37,479 nt of DNA from Deltaproteobacteria bacterium (GCA_019307065.1 JAFDKH010000042.1:1-37479); one strand, 5' to 3'. Numbered from the stretch's first letter, positions 17,608-25,966 are shown. Numbers and translations are program-made. Notes: generated by a model not told the origin, from the sequence alone.

Positions 17608-18471
17608 ATGCGCGTAGCAATCTTTGTAATGAGTCTCGCACTGGTGATTGGCTGCAGCGGTGGCACGGACGGGATCATCACGCTGTCCGGCACGCTGATA
17701 GCCGGCTCCCAGACGCCTTACACGAAGTCGTTGGTTCCGCGCTCTCCGCCTCCAGACGACGGCGAACCGCTCGTTGGCTACCAGCTCTATTGCGTGGTCT
17801 TCGCCGACCCGCCCACGGCGGCGACCGGAACCGCCGACGCGACGGGGTTGGTCACGCTCAACCTCGCGGCGGTCGGTGTGGCCTTCGGCTGCTTCGTGCT
17901 CGACGACCAGGACGCCGCTGTGGCCACGCTCGTCTTCATGGACGGCCTGGAAAGTGGGCAGACCATCACGCTCACGGGCGCCGCAGAGCTGGGCACCGTC
18001 ACGGTTGACCTCGGCAACGGCGTCGCCCAGTCCGCCATCCCCCTCGGCGGCACACTCACAGGGGGCGGCGACGTCGCCTGCCCCATGGGAGAATGGACCG
18101 CCACCAGCCCCCCCAAAGACGGGTGCCCCGCAGACCTCACGACTACGTTCTGGATCGCGCAGACCACCGCGGGGCAATACCTCATGAGTTTCAGGGTCGG
18201 GCCCATGCGGATCGGCGGCAGCCAGGAGTGCACCGACCGCGTCGAGCCCGACGTCCCGGTGAACGTAACCGACGGTGTCCTCTCGTTCACAATCGCCGGC
18301 GACCCCACCTGCCCGTCGCAGCTCATCGTCGGAACCATGACGCCCAACGCGGACTGCACCGAGCTGACGGTGGAGATGCACTACAGTAACTGCGCGTCCT
18401 GCGACCAGGGCTGCGAGTGCGACGGGGCGCTCGACTGTCCCATGCCCTCCACCACCGCCACGCGGAAGTAG
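17608..18471 (+). CDS. G+C-rich lipoprotein of unknown family
   Basis: 287 residues; GAGAGGAG precedes ATG 17608. The signal peptide is short and ends LVIGC (Cys16). The mature protein is a strand-rich Thr/Gly/Asp sequence (GTLIAGSQTPYT, TADATGLVTLNLAAVGVAFGCFVLDDQDAAV) with paired Cys and a C-terminal Cys cluster NCASCDQGCECDGALDC. The first part resembles the IGV-x-TDA-x-G-x-hTL carboxypeptidase-regulatory/transthyretin-like pattern. Third-position C is much more frequent than in the neighbours, a sign of transfer. First gene after the tRNA, on the tRNA strand, followed by a triple GGTGCC repeat and the first 89-bp element. Confidence 0.75.
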   Translation: MRVAIFVMSLALVIGCSGGTDGIITLSGTLIAGSQTPYTKSLVPRSPPPDDGEPLVGYQLYCVVFADPPTAATGTADATGLVTLNLAAVGVAFGCFVLDDQDAAVATLVFMDGLESGQTITLTGAAELGTVTVDLGNGVAQSAIPLGGTLTGGGDVACPMGEWTATSPPKDGCPADLTTTFWIAQTTAGQYLMSFRVGPMRIGGSQECTDRVEPDVPVNVTDGVLSFTIAGDPTCPSQLIVGTMTPNADCTELTVEMHYSNCASCDQGCECDGALDCPMPSTTATRK

Positions 18472-18500
18472 CTCAGAGAGAAGGTAGTTAGAAGGTATCC

Positions 18501-18550
18501 AAAAAAGGTGCCCAAAAAAGGTGCCCCCAAAAAAGGTGCCACCCGAATAG
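18501..18550 (+). repeat. Three tandem AAAAAAGGTGCC units
   Basis: Units at about 18501, 18514 and 18529, ending GGTGCCACCCGAATAG. A related pair, AACTTAGGTGCC twice ending GCCAGCCGAATA, lies at 21264-21296 beside another 89-bp element. A 13-bp palindrome ATGCACAGTGCAT follows at 18579-18591. Confidence 0.7.
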
Positions 18551-18634
18551 TTAAGTAAAACGGCAATGATGGGCAATGATGCACAGTGCATGGAAAAGAC
18601 GAGCATCGGTTTTACGATCTATTTCAGCAATATT

Positions 18635-18723
18635 TTGGGGACGTTCTTTCACTATTTGCATTGACACTTAAACAAATGGCATCGCTTGATTCTAGAGCGC
18701 GTGATCCTACTAACTTTCCCCAA
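18635..18723 (+). repeat. 89-bp hairpin element, copy A
   Basis: Begins TTGGGGACGTTC and ends AACTTTCCCCAA; the ends TTGGGGA/TCCCCAA are inverted repeats. Similarity to copies B and D continues to 18755 (AACTCATTGAAAGCGCT...). The gap 18472-18862 holds only this and the GGTGCC repeats. No coding frame inside. Confidence 0.85.
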
Positions 18724-18862
18724 CGCAACTCATTGAAAGCGCTGTCGTTCCGCTGACCTGCCCCCATCAGGTTCCTATGCGGATCTAGACGGGGTTGGGC
18801 GAACACGTACCAACTTTTGACAATATCTCTCTCTTACCTCTTCAGGCCGCCTAACTGCGGAG

Positions 18863-21118
18863 TTAGATTCCTTTTTTATACAGGGTATTGGTCGTTGGGA
18901 GAATACAGCGATTGAGGTCCCGGCTGGAATTGGCGTGTCCGCCCAGATGGTTTTCAAACAGCTGAACCAGGTTTGATTTGTCCAGTTCGGTTTTGGTCTT
19001 GGTTTCAATGTCTCTCAAGTCAATCAAAAAGCTGGAAAAGAGAAACGGGAAATCGGTCACGATCTCAGTGTTCAAGAAATTCGTCTGATAATAAATACTG
19101 GAATAGTTCCCTTTTGTTTTTTTTATGAAGAATGAGACTCTCTTCAGATTTGTAATGATCGATGATTTTTCACAGTGACTGATGCATGCATCATCCATGG
19201 TGTCTTTTTCACATCCAGTGACTTGATAAAACAGACATTGTCTACTCGTGAGCAATAAGGTCGGATGATAGATACTATAGTAGAGCTTGAAATCCTCAGG
19301 CGGGTTGATTCTCTTTATCTGAAGCTTGCTGAGCTCGTTTGAAACAAAGGCACCACTGCACTCAAAGTTCTCTTTCAAGCTGGCCAGGCTAAGGGAGTTA
19401 GCTGTATTGAGATAGGGGCCTGCGATCCACGGGATCTTCTCTTTCCAGGCTTCGTAAGCGATACCGGTGTTGTTTGTCACAATTCGTCTTGGTTGTACCT
19501 GGTGAAGTAACCTTACAGCAGCAGCATAGTCCTCACCGATCAGAATAGAGGGAAACCAGGGAATCAGGCCCTGGTTTCTTGTTAGGAGAGCAACCAACGC
19601 AAGACATTCTCTTTTTAGATCATTGGGAAGTTGAAAGAGAATGTCTGCACAGGTTTCATTGCACAGGTAAAGGTCTTTTGTCGATGCGATCAGCAAAGAA
19701 AGAGTGGGTTTTGTTTTTGCATTGTTTAAGTTGGCAAAGACCGGAAGATCAATGGGTTTAATGTGATCACGTGAACCATTGAGGATAAACAAAAGTCTCT
19801 TCTTTATTAATTTGAGCTCCCTTAGAGGCAAATGCAGGCCAGGCTCAAGATCTTCCAGCTCCAGATGATCAATGTAATACTCGGTTTCGTTGACAGCCTT
19901 CAGCCTTTCCAGAAACATCTCGGTAGTCAGCTGCAGACCCGTGCAAGCCCTGCGCTGGATGGCCAGGCAAGACTCTGAGGAAACCACAAACGAAGTGTCA
20001 GGAGAATATACAGATACTTTTAAGGGTGTCCCAGACTTCCCGGCAATGCGGACAGTCAAAGGCACCTTTGCAATACCTAGGTGCTCAATTTTTCCTCTCA
20101 CTACAGCTTTGTGGTCAGCTATTATGTCATAAGGTTCCGTTGTCGCCACTTTTGTAATTTTGTCTTTGGAATTGCGATTTCCTTCACAAAGATGCGTGGC
20201 TGAATGGTTCCGGGGATGGTCAGAAAACATGTTTCGGCCAATAGCGCCTACCATGAAAGAGTTTGAGAAACCCCGGTTAAAGACCCTGTACAGATCACCG
20301 CAGTCATCAACTGGTTGGTTGCGATGATTCAGGCTCTGGAGCTGCTTTCTGTACGAATTCGTTACGGTATACACGTAATGAAACGCCTTCATCCTGCCCT
20401 CAATCTTTATCGCGTCAACTCCGGCATCCGCCAGACTCTTCAGATCAAAATATGCCGAGTTGTCCTTCAGGTTGAGGGGGAAGTCATGGCCTTCTTGGGT
20501 CGAGACATAGCGGTCTCTACAGGGCTGGCTACAGCGGCCACGATTTCCCGAGTTGCCTCCATGAACCGAACTCATATAGCAAATACCAGAAAAGGAAATG
20601 CAGTAGGACCCATGAACAAATACTTCTGTAGAGATATTCTCTTTATGACCAGCCAGCGTCAGAGGCTTTATCTCACGAATATTCAGTTCTCTTGACAGAT
20701 TGACCCGGGTGGCGCCAAGCTTGCTCAGGAATTTTATCTGACCTTCGTTATGAGTGGTGAGCTGTGTGGATGCGTGAATTTTTAGACCCTTGAAGTATTG
20801 GGATAGCAGATAGAACACGCCGAGGTCCTGAACAATGACTCCGTCGAGTCTGGTGTTCACCAATTGGTTCAGGATGTCGACCACGACGGGGATATCACTT
20901 TCCACCATCATGATATTCAGGGTCAAAAAGACTCGGCAACCGTGTCTGTGAGCCAGCGCCAGAATCCCGACTAAATCATCGAAGGTAATATTCGTCGCCC
21001 GGAGTCTGGCGTTGAATTTATCCAGGCCACAGTAGATCGCGTCTGCCCCCGCTACGATTGCGGCTTTTATGGAATCCAGATCTCCGCCCGGGGCCAGTAA
21101 TTCAATTTTTCTCTTCAT
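18863..21118 (-). CDS. U32-family protein (RlhA/collagenase-like), probable Fe-S RNA hydroxylase
   Basis: 751 residues. The N-terminal half is a TIM-barrel U32 domain: ELLAPGGDLDSIKAAIVAGADAIYCGL, LDGVIVQDLGV, HASTQLTTHN, then the family signature EVFVHGSYCISFSGICYMSS and GNSGNRGRCSQPCR, with Cys173, 180, 196 and 200 fit for an Fe-S cluster, and AGVDAIKIEGRMKA. Characterised U32 members hydroxylate nucleic acid bases (RlhA, TrhP) or ubiquinone precursors (UbiU/V). Size and the NRGRCSQPCR form are nearest RlhA; the C-terminal ~300 residues are a second, less conserved unit. The start has no close Shine-Dalgarno. The gene is visibly A+T-richer than its neighbours, with many AAA/ATT codons, so it was probably acquired. 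Confidence 0.85.
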   Translation of the reverse strand: MKRKIELLAPGGDLDSIKAAIVAGADAIYCGLDKFNARLRATNITFDDLVGILALAHRHGCRVFLTLNIMMVESDIPVVVDILNQLVNTRLDGVIVQDLGVFYLLSQYFKGLKIHASTQLTTHNEGQIKFLSKLGATRVNLSRELNIREIKPLTLAGHKENISTEVFVHGSYCISFSGICYMSSVHGGNSGNRGRCSQPCRDRYVSTQEGHDFPLNLKDNSAYFDLKSLADAGVDAIKIEGRMKAFHYVYTVTNSYRKQLQSLNHRNQPVDDCGDLYRVFNRGFSNSFMVGAIGRNMFSDHPRNHSATHLCEGNRNSKDKITKVATTEPYDIIADHKAVVRGKIEHLGIAKVPLTVRIAGKSGTPLKVSVYSPDTSFVVSSESCLAIQRRACTGLQLTTEMFLERLKAVNETEYYIDHLELEDLEPGLHLPLRELKLIKKRLLFILNGSRDHIKPIDLPVFANLNNAKTKPTLSLLIASTKDLYLCNETCADILFQLPNDLKRECLALVALLTRNQGLIPWFPSILIGEDYAAAVRLLHQVQPRRIVTNNTGIAYEAWKEKIPWIAGPYLNTANSLSLASLKENFECSGAFVSNELSKLQIKRINPPEDFKLYYSIYHPTLLLTSRQCLFYQVTGCEKDTMDDACISHCEKSSIITNLKRVSFFIKKTKGNYSSIYYQTNFLNTEIVTDFPFLFSSFLIDLRDIETKTKTELDKSNLVQLFENHLGGHANSSRDLNRCILPTTNTLYKKGI

Positions 21119-21176
21119 GCGAATGAGTCTGTCGTCCTCTGATCTTTATGTGAGAGAATCAAGGGATTAAAAGTTA

Positions 21177-21265
21177 AAGGGGACGTTCTTTCACTATTTG
21201 CATTGACACTTTTACAAATAGCATCGCTTGATTCTAGATCACGTGACCCTACTAACTTTCCCCAA
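21177..21265 (+). repeat. 89-bp hairpin element, copy C
   Basis: Same length as copies A, B and D but without their flanking extensions: left end AAGGGGA, right end TCCCCAA, then at once the double AACTTAGGTGCC repeat. It lies 59 bp upstream of the U32 start. Confidence 0.85.
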
Positions 21266-21301
21266 CTTAGGTGCCAACTTAGGTGCCAGCCGAATAACCA
21301 G

Positions 21302-21427
21302 GGGCACGACTTTGTCAGCCAACTCTACGAAGCAATCTGGAACCAGTATGGCCAAGCCTTATACAAATAATGGGAAGACCACCCGCCGTTCGAAGACATC
21401 TTCTCAGATGAGGAAATACAAATATGA
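21302..21427 (+). pseudogene. Possible coding remnant with internal stop
   Basis: The frame reads GHDFVSQLYEAIWNQYGQALYK, TAA (21368-21370), WEDHPPFEDIFSDEEIQI, TGA (21425-21427). The acidic and aromatic composition looks like a protein C-terminus, but there is no start and I cannot name the family. The gap 21428-21505 shows nothing. Confidence 0.3.
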
Positions 21428-21505
21428 GCCGCCACACTGTCGTCTGGCTCTAACCTGCGCTTTCCACCAACATCCCGCGCTTTTACGCCGCCACTAACAG
21501 TTGGC

Positions 21506-22567
21506 CTAAGGTGCGACGAGTTGCCGGGCGATCTGGTCAATGCCCTCCAGGAGCTTGTCCGAGCTGCAGTCCACCCGCACCGTGGCGGCCTTCTCGGTGG
21601 TGGCGGTCTTGAGGTCGTAGATCTGGCAGGTGACCACGCAGCTCGTGCCCACCTTGAGTATGCGGGTGGCCACCGTCTTCTGCGCGGCGACCTCCCGGCC
21701 GAGCTCGATTTGGCAGCTCGCGTCGTAGCAGGCCTTGAACGAGTCGGCCTTCTGCTCGAGCAGGCGCGCCTTGAGCTGCTCCCGCGGCACTACCTTGTAG
21801 CGCGCAAGCTCGGTCAGCCGGGCGGCGAGGAAGTCCTGGAGCTGTTCGCGCTCCCCCTTCTTGAGCAGCCCGGTCGCGTCCTCCACACCGAACACGGCCA
21901 GGATCACCCCTGCCTGCGGGGCGTTGGCGGGTGCGACCGGCTCAGGTTTCTTTTCGGCAGCGGCCTGCTGCTGCATCAGCGCCTCCAACCTGACCAGGGC
22001 GGCCGCTGTCCGAAAGGAGCTGCCCCACTGTTCACTTATCATCGGGTGCTGAACGCGGATCTTGAGCAAAGTGACCAGCTCGGCGCTGTAGTAGTTGCCA
22101 GCGGCCAGGCCGCGCAAGGCGGCCATGTAGGTCGCACATTGCCCCGACGTCAGGACGTCCTTTCCGTCGGCGTTCATCTCGGCAGCGAAAAGCGGACCGA
22201 CCACGTCGGGCTCGCCCGCAGCGACAAGCACGTCCGCGGCGGCGTCAGCCTGGTCGATGAAACCGCTACGGCTCCACACTCCCTTATACAGCCGCAACAG
22301 CCTCTTGGCCACGGGCAGAGCCGGAGCCGCTTGTTTGCCAAATTTCGCCAGCACCTTCAGGGCGGCGACCATGTCGTCATTGCCGAGCCGGTCTTCCTCG
22401 AGGGCCTTGACCAGGGTCGGGATGGATTCAGAGGAGCGCAGGGATGCCTCGTCCTTGAGCCCCACCTCCTTGTAGAGCGGGAGTGACGCGCAGCCGTCGA
22501 GGCAGAACGTGGTGAGGAGGGCGAGACAGATGCAACCCCGGCAGCACATTTTTCGTGAATCTTTCAT
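21506..22567 (-). CDS. Lipoprotein with HEAT-like region and CsgG/LpoB-like C-terminal domain
   Basis: About 353 residues from ATG 22567 (MKDSRKMCCRGCICLALLTTFCLDGC, lipobox LDGC); a GTG at 22588 with AAGGGA close by is an alternative. Residues ~40-200 are helical repeats (IPTLVKALEEDRLGNDDMVAAL, LGNDDM...LAKFGKQAAPAL). The C-terminal part (about 220-350) is VILAVFGVEDATG, LTELARYKVVPREQL, ACYDASCQIELGREVAAQKTVATRIL, VGTSCVVTCQIYDL, the pattern of myxobacterial CsgG/LpoB-like envelope lipoproteins with a conserved CYDxSCQ pair. G+C-rich, in contrast to the U32 gene next to it. Upstream are the second 89-bp element and the duplicated tRNA end. Confidence 0.78.
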   Translation of the reverse strand: MKDSRKMCCRGCICLALLTTFCLDGCASLPLYKEVGLKDEASLRSSESIPTLVKALEEDRLGNDDMVAALKVLAKFGKQAAPALPVAKRLLRLYKGVWSRSGFIDQADAAADVLVAAGEPDVVGPLFAAEMNADGKDVLTSGQCATYMAALRGLAAGNYYSAELVTLLKIRVQHPMISEQWGSSFRTAAALVRLEALMQQQAAAEKKPEPVAPANAPQAGVILAVFGVEDATGLLKKGEREQLQDFLAARLTELARYKVVPREQLKARLLEQKADSFKACYDASCQIELGREVAAQKTVATRILKVGTSCVVTCQIYDLKTATTEKAATVRVDCSSDKLLEGIDQIARQLVAP

Positions 22568-22697
22568 TGTTGGAAGCAAAAAGGCCACCTGTCCCTTGTA
22601 TTCGGTTCACGTGAATTCCAAGATGGATGGAAGTAGAGCACAGATACGGGTGTTCGATCAAACCTGGTGCTGATGCATGTGGTAGCTTCGCAATATA

Positions 22698-22786
22698 TTG
22701 GGGACGTTCTTTCACTATTTGCATTGACACTTAAACAAATGGCATCGCTTGATTCTATAACGCGTGATCCTACTAACTTTCCCCAG
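22698..22786 (+). repeat. 89-bp hairpin element, copy B, with extension
   Basis: Left flank CAATATA as in copy D; similarity continues past 22786 to about 22928. AACTTTCCCCA (22775-22785) pairs exactly with TGGGGAAAGTT (22823-22833), enclosing an inner AGCGC/GTGCT stem. The ~75 bp upstream of the lipoprotein gene (from 22611) also resemble the region before copy D (GAATTCCAA, AGCACAG). Confidence 0.85.
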
Positions 22787-22874
22787 CGCAACTAATTGAA
22801 AGTGCTGTCATTCCGCTACGTTTGGGGAAAGTTGCATTTTCATAACTTCAAGAAATCAATGAACAAGTACCTGC

Positions 22875-22928
22875 AGAGCGATGAAATCGCACTCTAGAGG
22901 CCGAGGGTTCGATCCCCTTCAGCTCCAT
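22875..22928 (+). other. Duplicated 3' half of tRNA-Ala (att-like site)
   Basis: Matches 17238-17291 over 54 bp with 3 mismatches, all in the first ten; the last 44 bp (22885-22928) are identical. The 5' half of the tRNA is absent, so this is not a working tRNA. This is the pattern left by site-specific insertion into a tRNA 3' end. Confidence 0.85.
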
Positions 22929-22934
22929 ACTATG

Positions 22935-22965
22935 ATCGGGACCACCAAAGGTGGTCCCGATTTTT
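22935..22965 (+). terminator. Strong intrinsic terminator after the tRNA fragment
   Basis: A perfect 12-bp stem ATCGGGACCACC/GGTGGTCCCGAT with an AAA loop, followed by TTTTT. The corresponding site after the copy at 26111 has the same flanks (ACTATG and TTTTGTATATAG) but lacks the hairpin. Confidence 0.85.
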
Positions 22966-22989
22966 GTATATAGATTGGACGGATCGCGT

Positions 22990-23086
22990 TTACTAGTTCG
23001 ACAAGCGAGCACAGCGAAGCTGTGCGAGCAGTGCCGGGCCGTACAGATGCGTGGCAGCGAAGCGGCCCGCAGCTGTACGGCCCGGT
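22990..23086 (+). repeat. Double GCGAAGC hairpin element, copy 1
   Basis: 97 bp beginning TTACTAGTTCGAC. Hairpin 1 (23009-23025) is GCACAGC-GAA-GCTGTGC. Hairpin 2 has a perfect 13-bp outer stem, CCGGGCCGTACAG (23034-23046) with CTGTACGGCCCGG (23073-23085), and an inner stem. Both are capped by GCGAAGC, a sequence known to form unusually stable single-strand DNA minihairpins. Copy 2 is at 25999-26094. No coding frame. Confidence 0.75.
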
Positions 23087-23103
23087 ATCCCCTTCAGCTC
23101 CAT
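23087..23103 (+). other. 17-bp tRNA-Ala 3' end
   Basis: Identical to 17275-17291 (ATCCCCTTCAGCTCCAT). It follows the double hairpin directly and precedes another terminator, repeating the order tRNA end then terminator. Confidence 0.75.
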
Positions 23104-23111
23104 TAGATAAC

Positions 23112-23144
23112 AGGGACTTACGTGATCGCGTGAGTCCCTTTTTT
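23112..23144 (+). terminator. Intrinsic terminator
   Basis: AGGGACT (23112-23118) pairs with AGTCCCT (23133-23139), with an inner ACG/CGT stem, followed by TTTTTT. Confidence 0.75.
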
Positions 23145-23148
23145 GCAC

Positions 23149-23180
23149 TTGGGGAAAGTTTCTGCAGCATCTTTCCCCAA
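23149..23180 (+). repeat. TTGGGGAAAG inverted repeat
   Basis: TTGGGGAAAG (23149-23158) and CTTTCCCCAA (23171-23180), the same end sequence as the 89-bp family but only a 12-bp loop. AT-rich ATTCCGG repeats follow. Confidence 0.65.
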
Positions 23181-23211
23181 GGAAAATTCCGGGGAAAAAT
23201 TCCGGAAATTT

Positions 23212-23271
23212 CGGGGATGGCGGTATACACTTTCCTTATTTTTCAGGCGCTTAAAAGGTACCCTGTCCCCG
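23212..23271 (+). repeat. GGGGAC/GTCCCC repeat (second family), copy
   Basis: Starts CGGGGATGG, contains CCTTATTTTTCAGG and ends GGTACCCTGTCCCCG. It matches the element at 32639-32728, especially the block CCTTATTTTTCAGG. From 23272 to 23478 I see no gene, only a G8 run at 23468-23475 close to the stop of the next gene. Confidence 0.6.
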
Positions 23272-23478
23272 TGTTTCCTCGGATGAGCAGGTATGGACCT
23301 TTCTACTCGCCGTCGGTTATGCAGCTACGGGTAAACCAGGAGTGGCCGCGCTATCACGTGCCCTCACTGGCCAGAAACAAACGCATTCACCTAGTCCAAA
23401 AATAGCAAGCGTTCACCCCGGTCCAAGAGTATACCGCCCACCTGAATGGGTACGATCACACATGTCCGGGGGGGGGGC

Positions 23479-25713
23479 CTATGGAACCAGCTTTATGATG
23501 AATGCGTCCACCTCACCGTCGGAGGTCAGTTCGCTCTCGCAATCCTCGCCATTCCCGAATATTGCCGTACCTCCGAAGAATCCGATCGCCACGACCGAAT
23601 CGTCCTGGAGCAGGGTCAGGTCGAGCCCGCAAGTCCCACGGCTGTCGTTGCCGCCCGCGGTCTTGATCCACTTGAAGATTCCGTCGGGGCCGTAACCGGC
23701 CACGTACGCGTGAAGATACTCGTTTCCCGTAGAGACCGATGCCTCATTGATCTCTCCCATGCCGAAGATAATCGATCCGGTTCCACCGAACCCGCCGGTG
23801 ATACGGAAGGAACCATCCGGGAGCTTGCTGATGTCGCCGACCTCGACCTTTCCTGTGCCGTCCTTCGAAACGCCCTTGGCCCACTGAAGCAGGCCGTCCC
23901 CGTCGTACTTGGCCAGGAAAACGTTCCAGGTCCCGTCGGACTGGGTCTCGTTGGGCTCTCCCATGCCGAAAACGACCGTGCCGCTCAGGTGACCGGCAAC
24001 CAGAAATGATCCGTCAGCTAGGAGGGAGACTCCTCGAACCGAGTCCTGCTCGCCTCCGCCGATCTTCTTGGCCCAGGCGATGGTGCCGTCCGGGTTGTAC
24101 TTGGCGAAAAACCCGTCTGTGCCCCCGGCGGCTTCGAGGCTGGTTTCCGCGATCTCTCCGAGGCCGAACACCGCGGTTTCCTCGAAGGTGCCTACCAGTA
24201 TCGTCGTTCCGTCCGACGCCGTCGCCAGATCGAGCCCCTGGTCGGATCCAACTCCTCCGGCCCGTTTGACCCAGGCAATCGTTCCGTCCGGGTTGTACCT
24301 GGCCAGGAACACATCGGTCATCCCCGCGGCGTCCAGGATGGATTCTGAGGACTCGCCCGCTCCCCAGGTTGCGCTCGACGAGAAGTAGCCGGTCAACAGA
24401 AAGGAACCGTCGGCAAGTGCCTCAATAGCCTTGGCGCGATCTCCGTCTGCTCCACCGGCGCTCTTGGCCCACGCCACGGTGCCGTCATTATTGAACTTGG
24501 CGATGAAGGCTTCCTCGGCCGCCGAGGGAGCGCTGAGCGATGTCTCGCAGGACTCGCCGGGACCGAAGACGGCCGTGCCCTCGTACATCCCCGCCGCGAT
24601 GAAGGAACCTCCCGAAAGAAGCGTGACATCGTATGCCGTCTCATTGCCGTTGTCTCCGGAGCTACCCGCCCTTTTGGCCCATGCGACCGTGCCGTCCTCG
24701 TTGTACCTGGCCAGAAACACATCCGCGATCCCCGCGGCTGTCAAGGATGTCTCGGCCGACTCCCCCGCGCCGAAGGTTGCCGTGGCCTGGAAGCCTCCCA
24801 CCAGAATCAGGGAATCGCCATCCAGGGCGGCCGCGGATCTGCATTCCACGTCGTTCAGGCTCCCTATCTTCTTGGCCCAGGCGAGATTACCGTGTACCGG
24901 TTGTATGCAGTGGTTGTCGATGCATACTTCGCCTGGAGTATGGCAGTCCCCGTCGCTGGTGCATTCAGGAACACAGACATAGTTCTCGCAACGAGGAAAA
25001 TCCGAATCAAGGCAATCTCCATCGTCAGTGCATTCGGCGCATGTATTTGTCTCTTGAATACACTTGCCTGAAATGCACTCAGCGTCTTGTCGGCAACCCT
25101 CACGGCAAGTGTTGTTTTCGCATATGTAGCCCGGGTCGCAATCGTCGTCATGATGGCAGCCTGAAACGCAGGCGTTGCTCTCACAAATGAATCCGATCTC
25201 GCAGTGGCTGTCCAGAGTACACTCTGCGCATTCGTGTGAAGAAAGATCGCAGTGTCCCGAAGGGCAGTCGGTGTCGCTATCGCAGCGCTCAATGCAGGCA
25301 TGGTCAATGCACTTCTCTCCTTGTTCGCAGTCCCCGTCGATTTGGCACTCGACACAGAGTCCATTTTCACCTTCGTCCGGCAGGCATATACGCCCGGGAG
25401 GACAGTCACGATCGCTCCTGCAGCCACTGACGCATTTTCCTCCATCGCATATCTTGCCTGACTCACAATCGCGGTCAACTGAGCACTCAGCATCCGAAAC
25501 ACATTTGAAGTCTACGCAACGTTCATCACCTGGGCAGTCCATGTCAGTCTTGCACTCTATCTCTGTGCATACATCATCTATACAAGCTTCATGGGGCGCA
25601 CACTCATCATCGCTCTTACAGGCCGCCGGTCTGCTGTCGGATCCGCAACCGTTACAGACGCTACTCGCGAAACAGCCTGCTGCGAAAAATAACAAGAATT
25701 TAAATTTGTACAT
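23479..25713 (-). CDS. Surface protein: Cys-rich EGF/Dickkopf-like array plus seven-bladed beta-propeller
   Basis: 744 residues; GAGGAG 7 nt before the ATG. The hydrophobic signal sequence ends near CNGC (Cys23, possible lipid site). Residues ~30-265 are eight or so short Cys-rich units of the form C-x2-DxDC-x4-x-C-x-C (CKTDMDCPGDERCVDFKC, SDRDCPPGRICLPD). Residues ~275-744 are exactly seven repeats of ~65 residues (xxAWAKxxGG...DGSFLxxGxFxGTxxFGxGExxETSL...DxFLAKYNxDG), so a closed seven-bladed SBBP-type propeller is likely. No catalytic motif is seen; binding or adhesion role inferred. G+C-rich. It is flanked on its 5' side by 89-bp copy D and the composite tRNA fragment. Confidence 0.85.
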   Translation of the reverse strand: MYKFKFLLFFAAGCFASSVCNGCGSDSRPAACKSDDECAPHEACIDDVCTEIECKTDMDCPGDERCVDFKCVSDAECSVDRDCESGKICDGGKCVSGCRSDRDCPPGRICLPDEGENGLCVECQIDGDCEQGEKCIDHACIERCDSDTDCPSGHCDLSSHECAECTLDSHCEIGFICESNACVSGCHHDDDCDPGYICENNTCREGCRQDAECISGKCIQETNTCAECTDDGDCLDSDFPRCENYVCVPECTSDGDCHTPGEVCIDNHCIQPVHGNLAWAKKIGSLNDVECRSAAALDGDSLILVGGFQATATFGAGESAETSLTAAGIADVFLARYNEDGTVAWAKRAGSSGDNGNETAYDVTLLSGGSFIAAGMYEGTAVFGPGESCETSLSAPSAAEEAFIAKFNNDGTVAWAKSAGGADGDRAKAIEALADGSFLLTGYFSSSATWGAGESSESILDAAGMTDVFLARYNPDGTIAWVKRAGGVGSDQGLDLATASDGTTILVGTFEETAVFGLGEIAETSLEAAGGTDGFFAKYNPDGTIAWAKKIGGGEQDSVRGVSLLADGSFLVAGHLSGTVVFGMGEPNETQSDGTWNVFLAKYDGDGLLQWAKGVSKDGTGKVEVGDISKLPDGSFRITGGFGGTGSIIFGMGEINEASVSTGNEYLHAYVAGYGPDGIFKWIKTAGGNDSRGTCGLDLTLLQDDSVVAIGFFGGTAIFGNGEDCESELTSDGEVDAFIIKLVP

Positions 25714-25789
25714 TACAATTCTCCTCGCTTCCTGAAGGATTCATTCCTCGAATTCCAAAATGGGATAGGATATTAGCACAGGCAATATA

Positions 25790-25878
25790 TTGGGGACGTT
25801 CTTTCACTATTTGCATTGACACTTATACAAATAGCATCGCTTGATTCTAGATCACTTGACCCTACTAACTTTCCCCAG
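25790..25878 (+). repeat. 89-bp hairpin element, copy D, with extension
   Basis: Left flank GGCAATATA, ends TTGGGGA/TCCCCAG. The extension to about 25998 matches copy B's extension closely, including TTGGGGAAAGTT and the run into the tRNA fragment. Confidence 0.85.
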
Positions 25879-25966
25879 TGCAACTCATTGAAAGCGCTGT
25901 TATTCCGCTACGCTTGGGGAAAGTTGCATTTTCATAACTTCAAGAAATCAATGAGCAAGTACCTGC

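Noticed and set aside
18501..18550. CRISPR array
   Set aside because: Three units of 12-13 bp with almost no spacer between them; no cas genes. A simple tandem repeat fits better.
22875..22928. A second working tRNA-Ala
   Set aside because: Acceptor 5' strand and D arm are absent; only the 3' half is repeated.
22990..23086. Integron attC site
   Set aside because: The hairpins are attC-like in general look, but the paired core sites (RYYYAAC and GTRRRY-type ends) are not evident and no intI gene is in the window.
23446..25735. Long plus-strand open frames opposite the propeller gene
   Set aside because: They mirror the repeats of the minus-strand gene, have no ribosome-binding sites and no recognisable domains; shadow frames of G+C-rich coding sequence.
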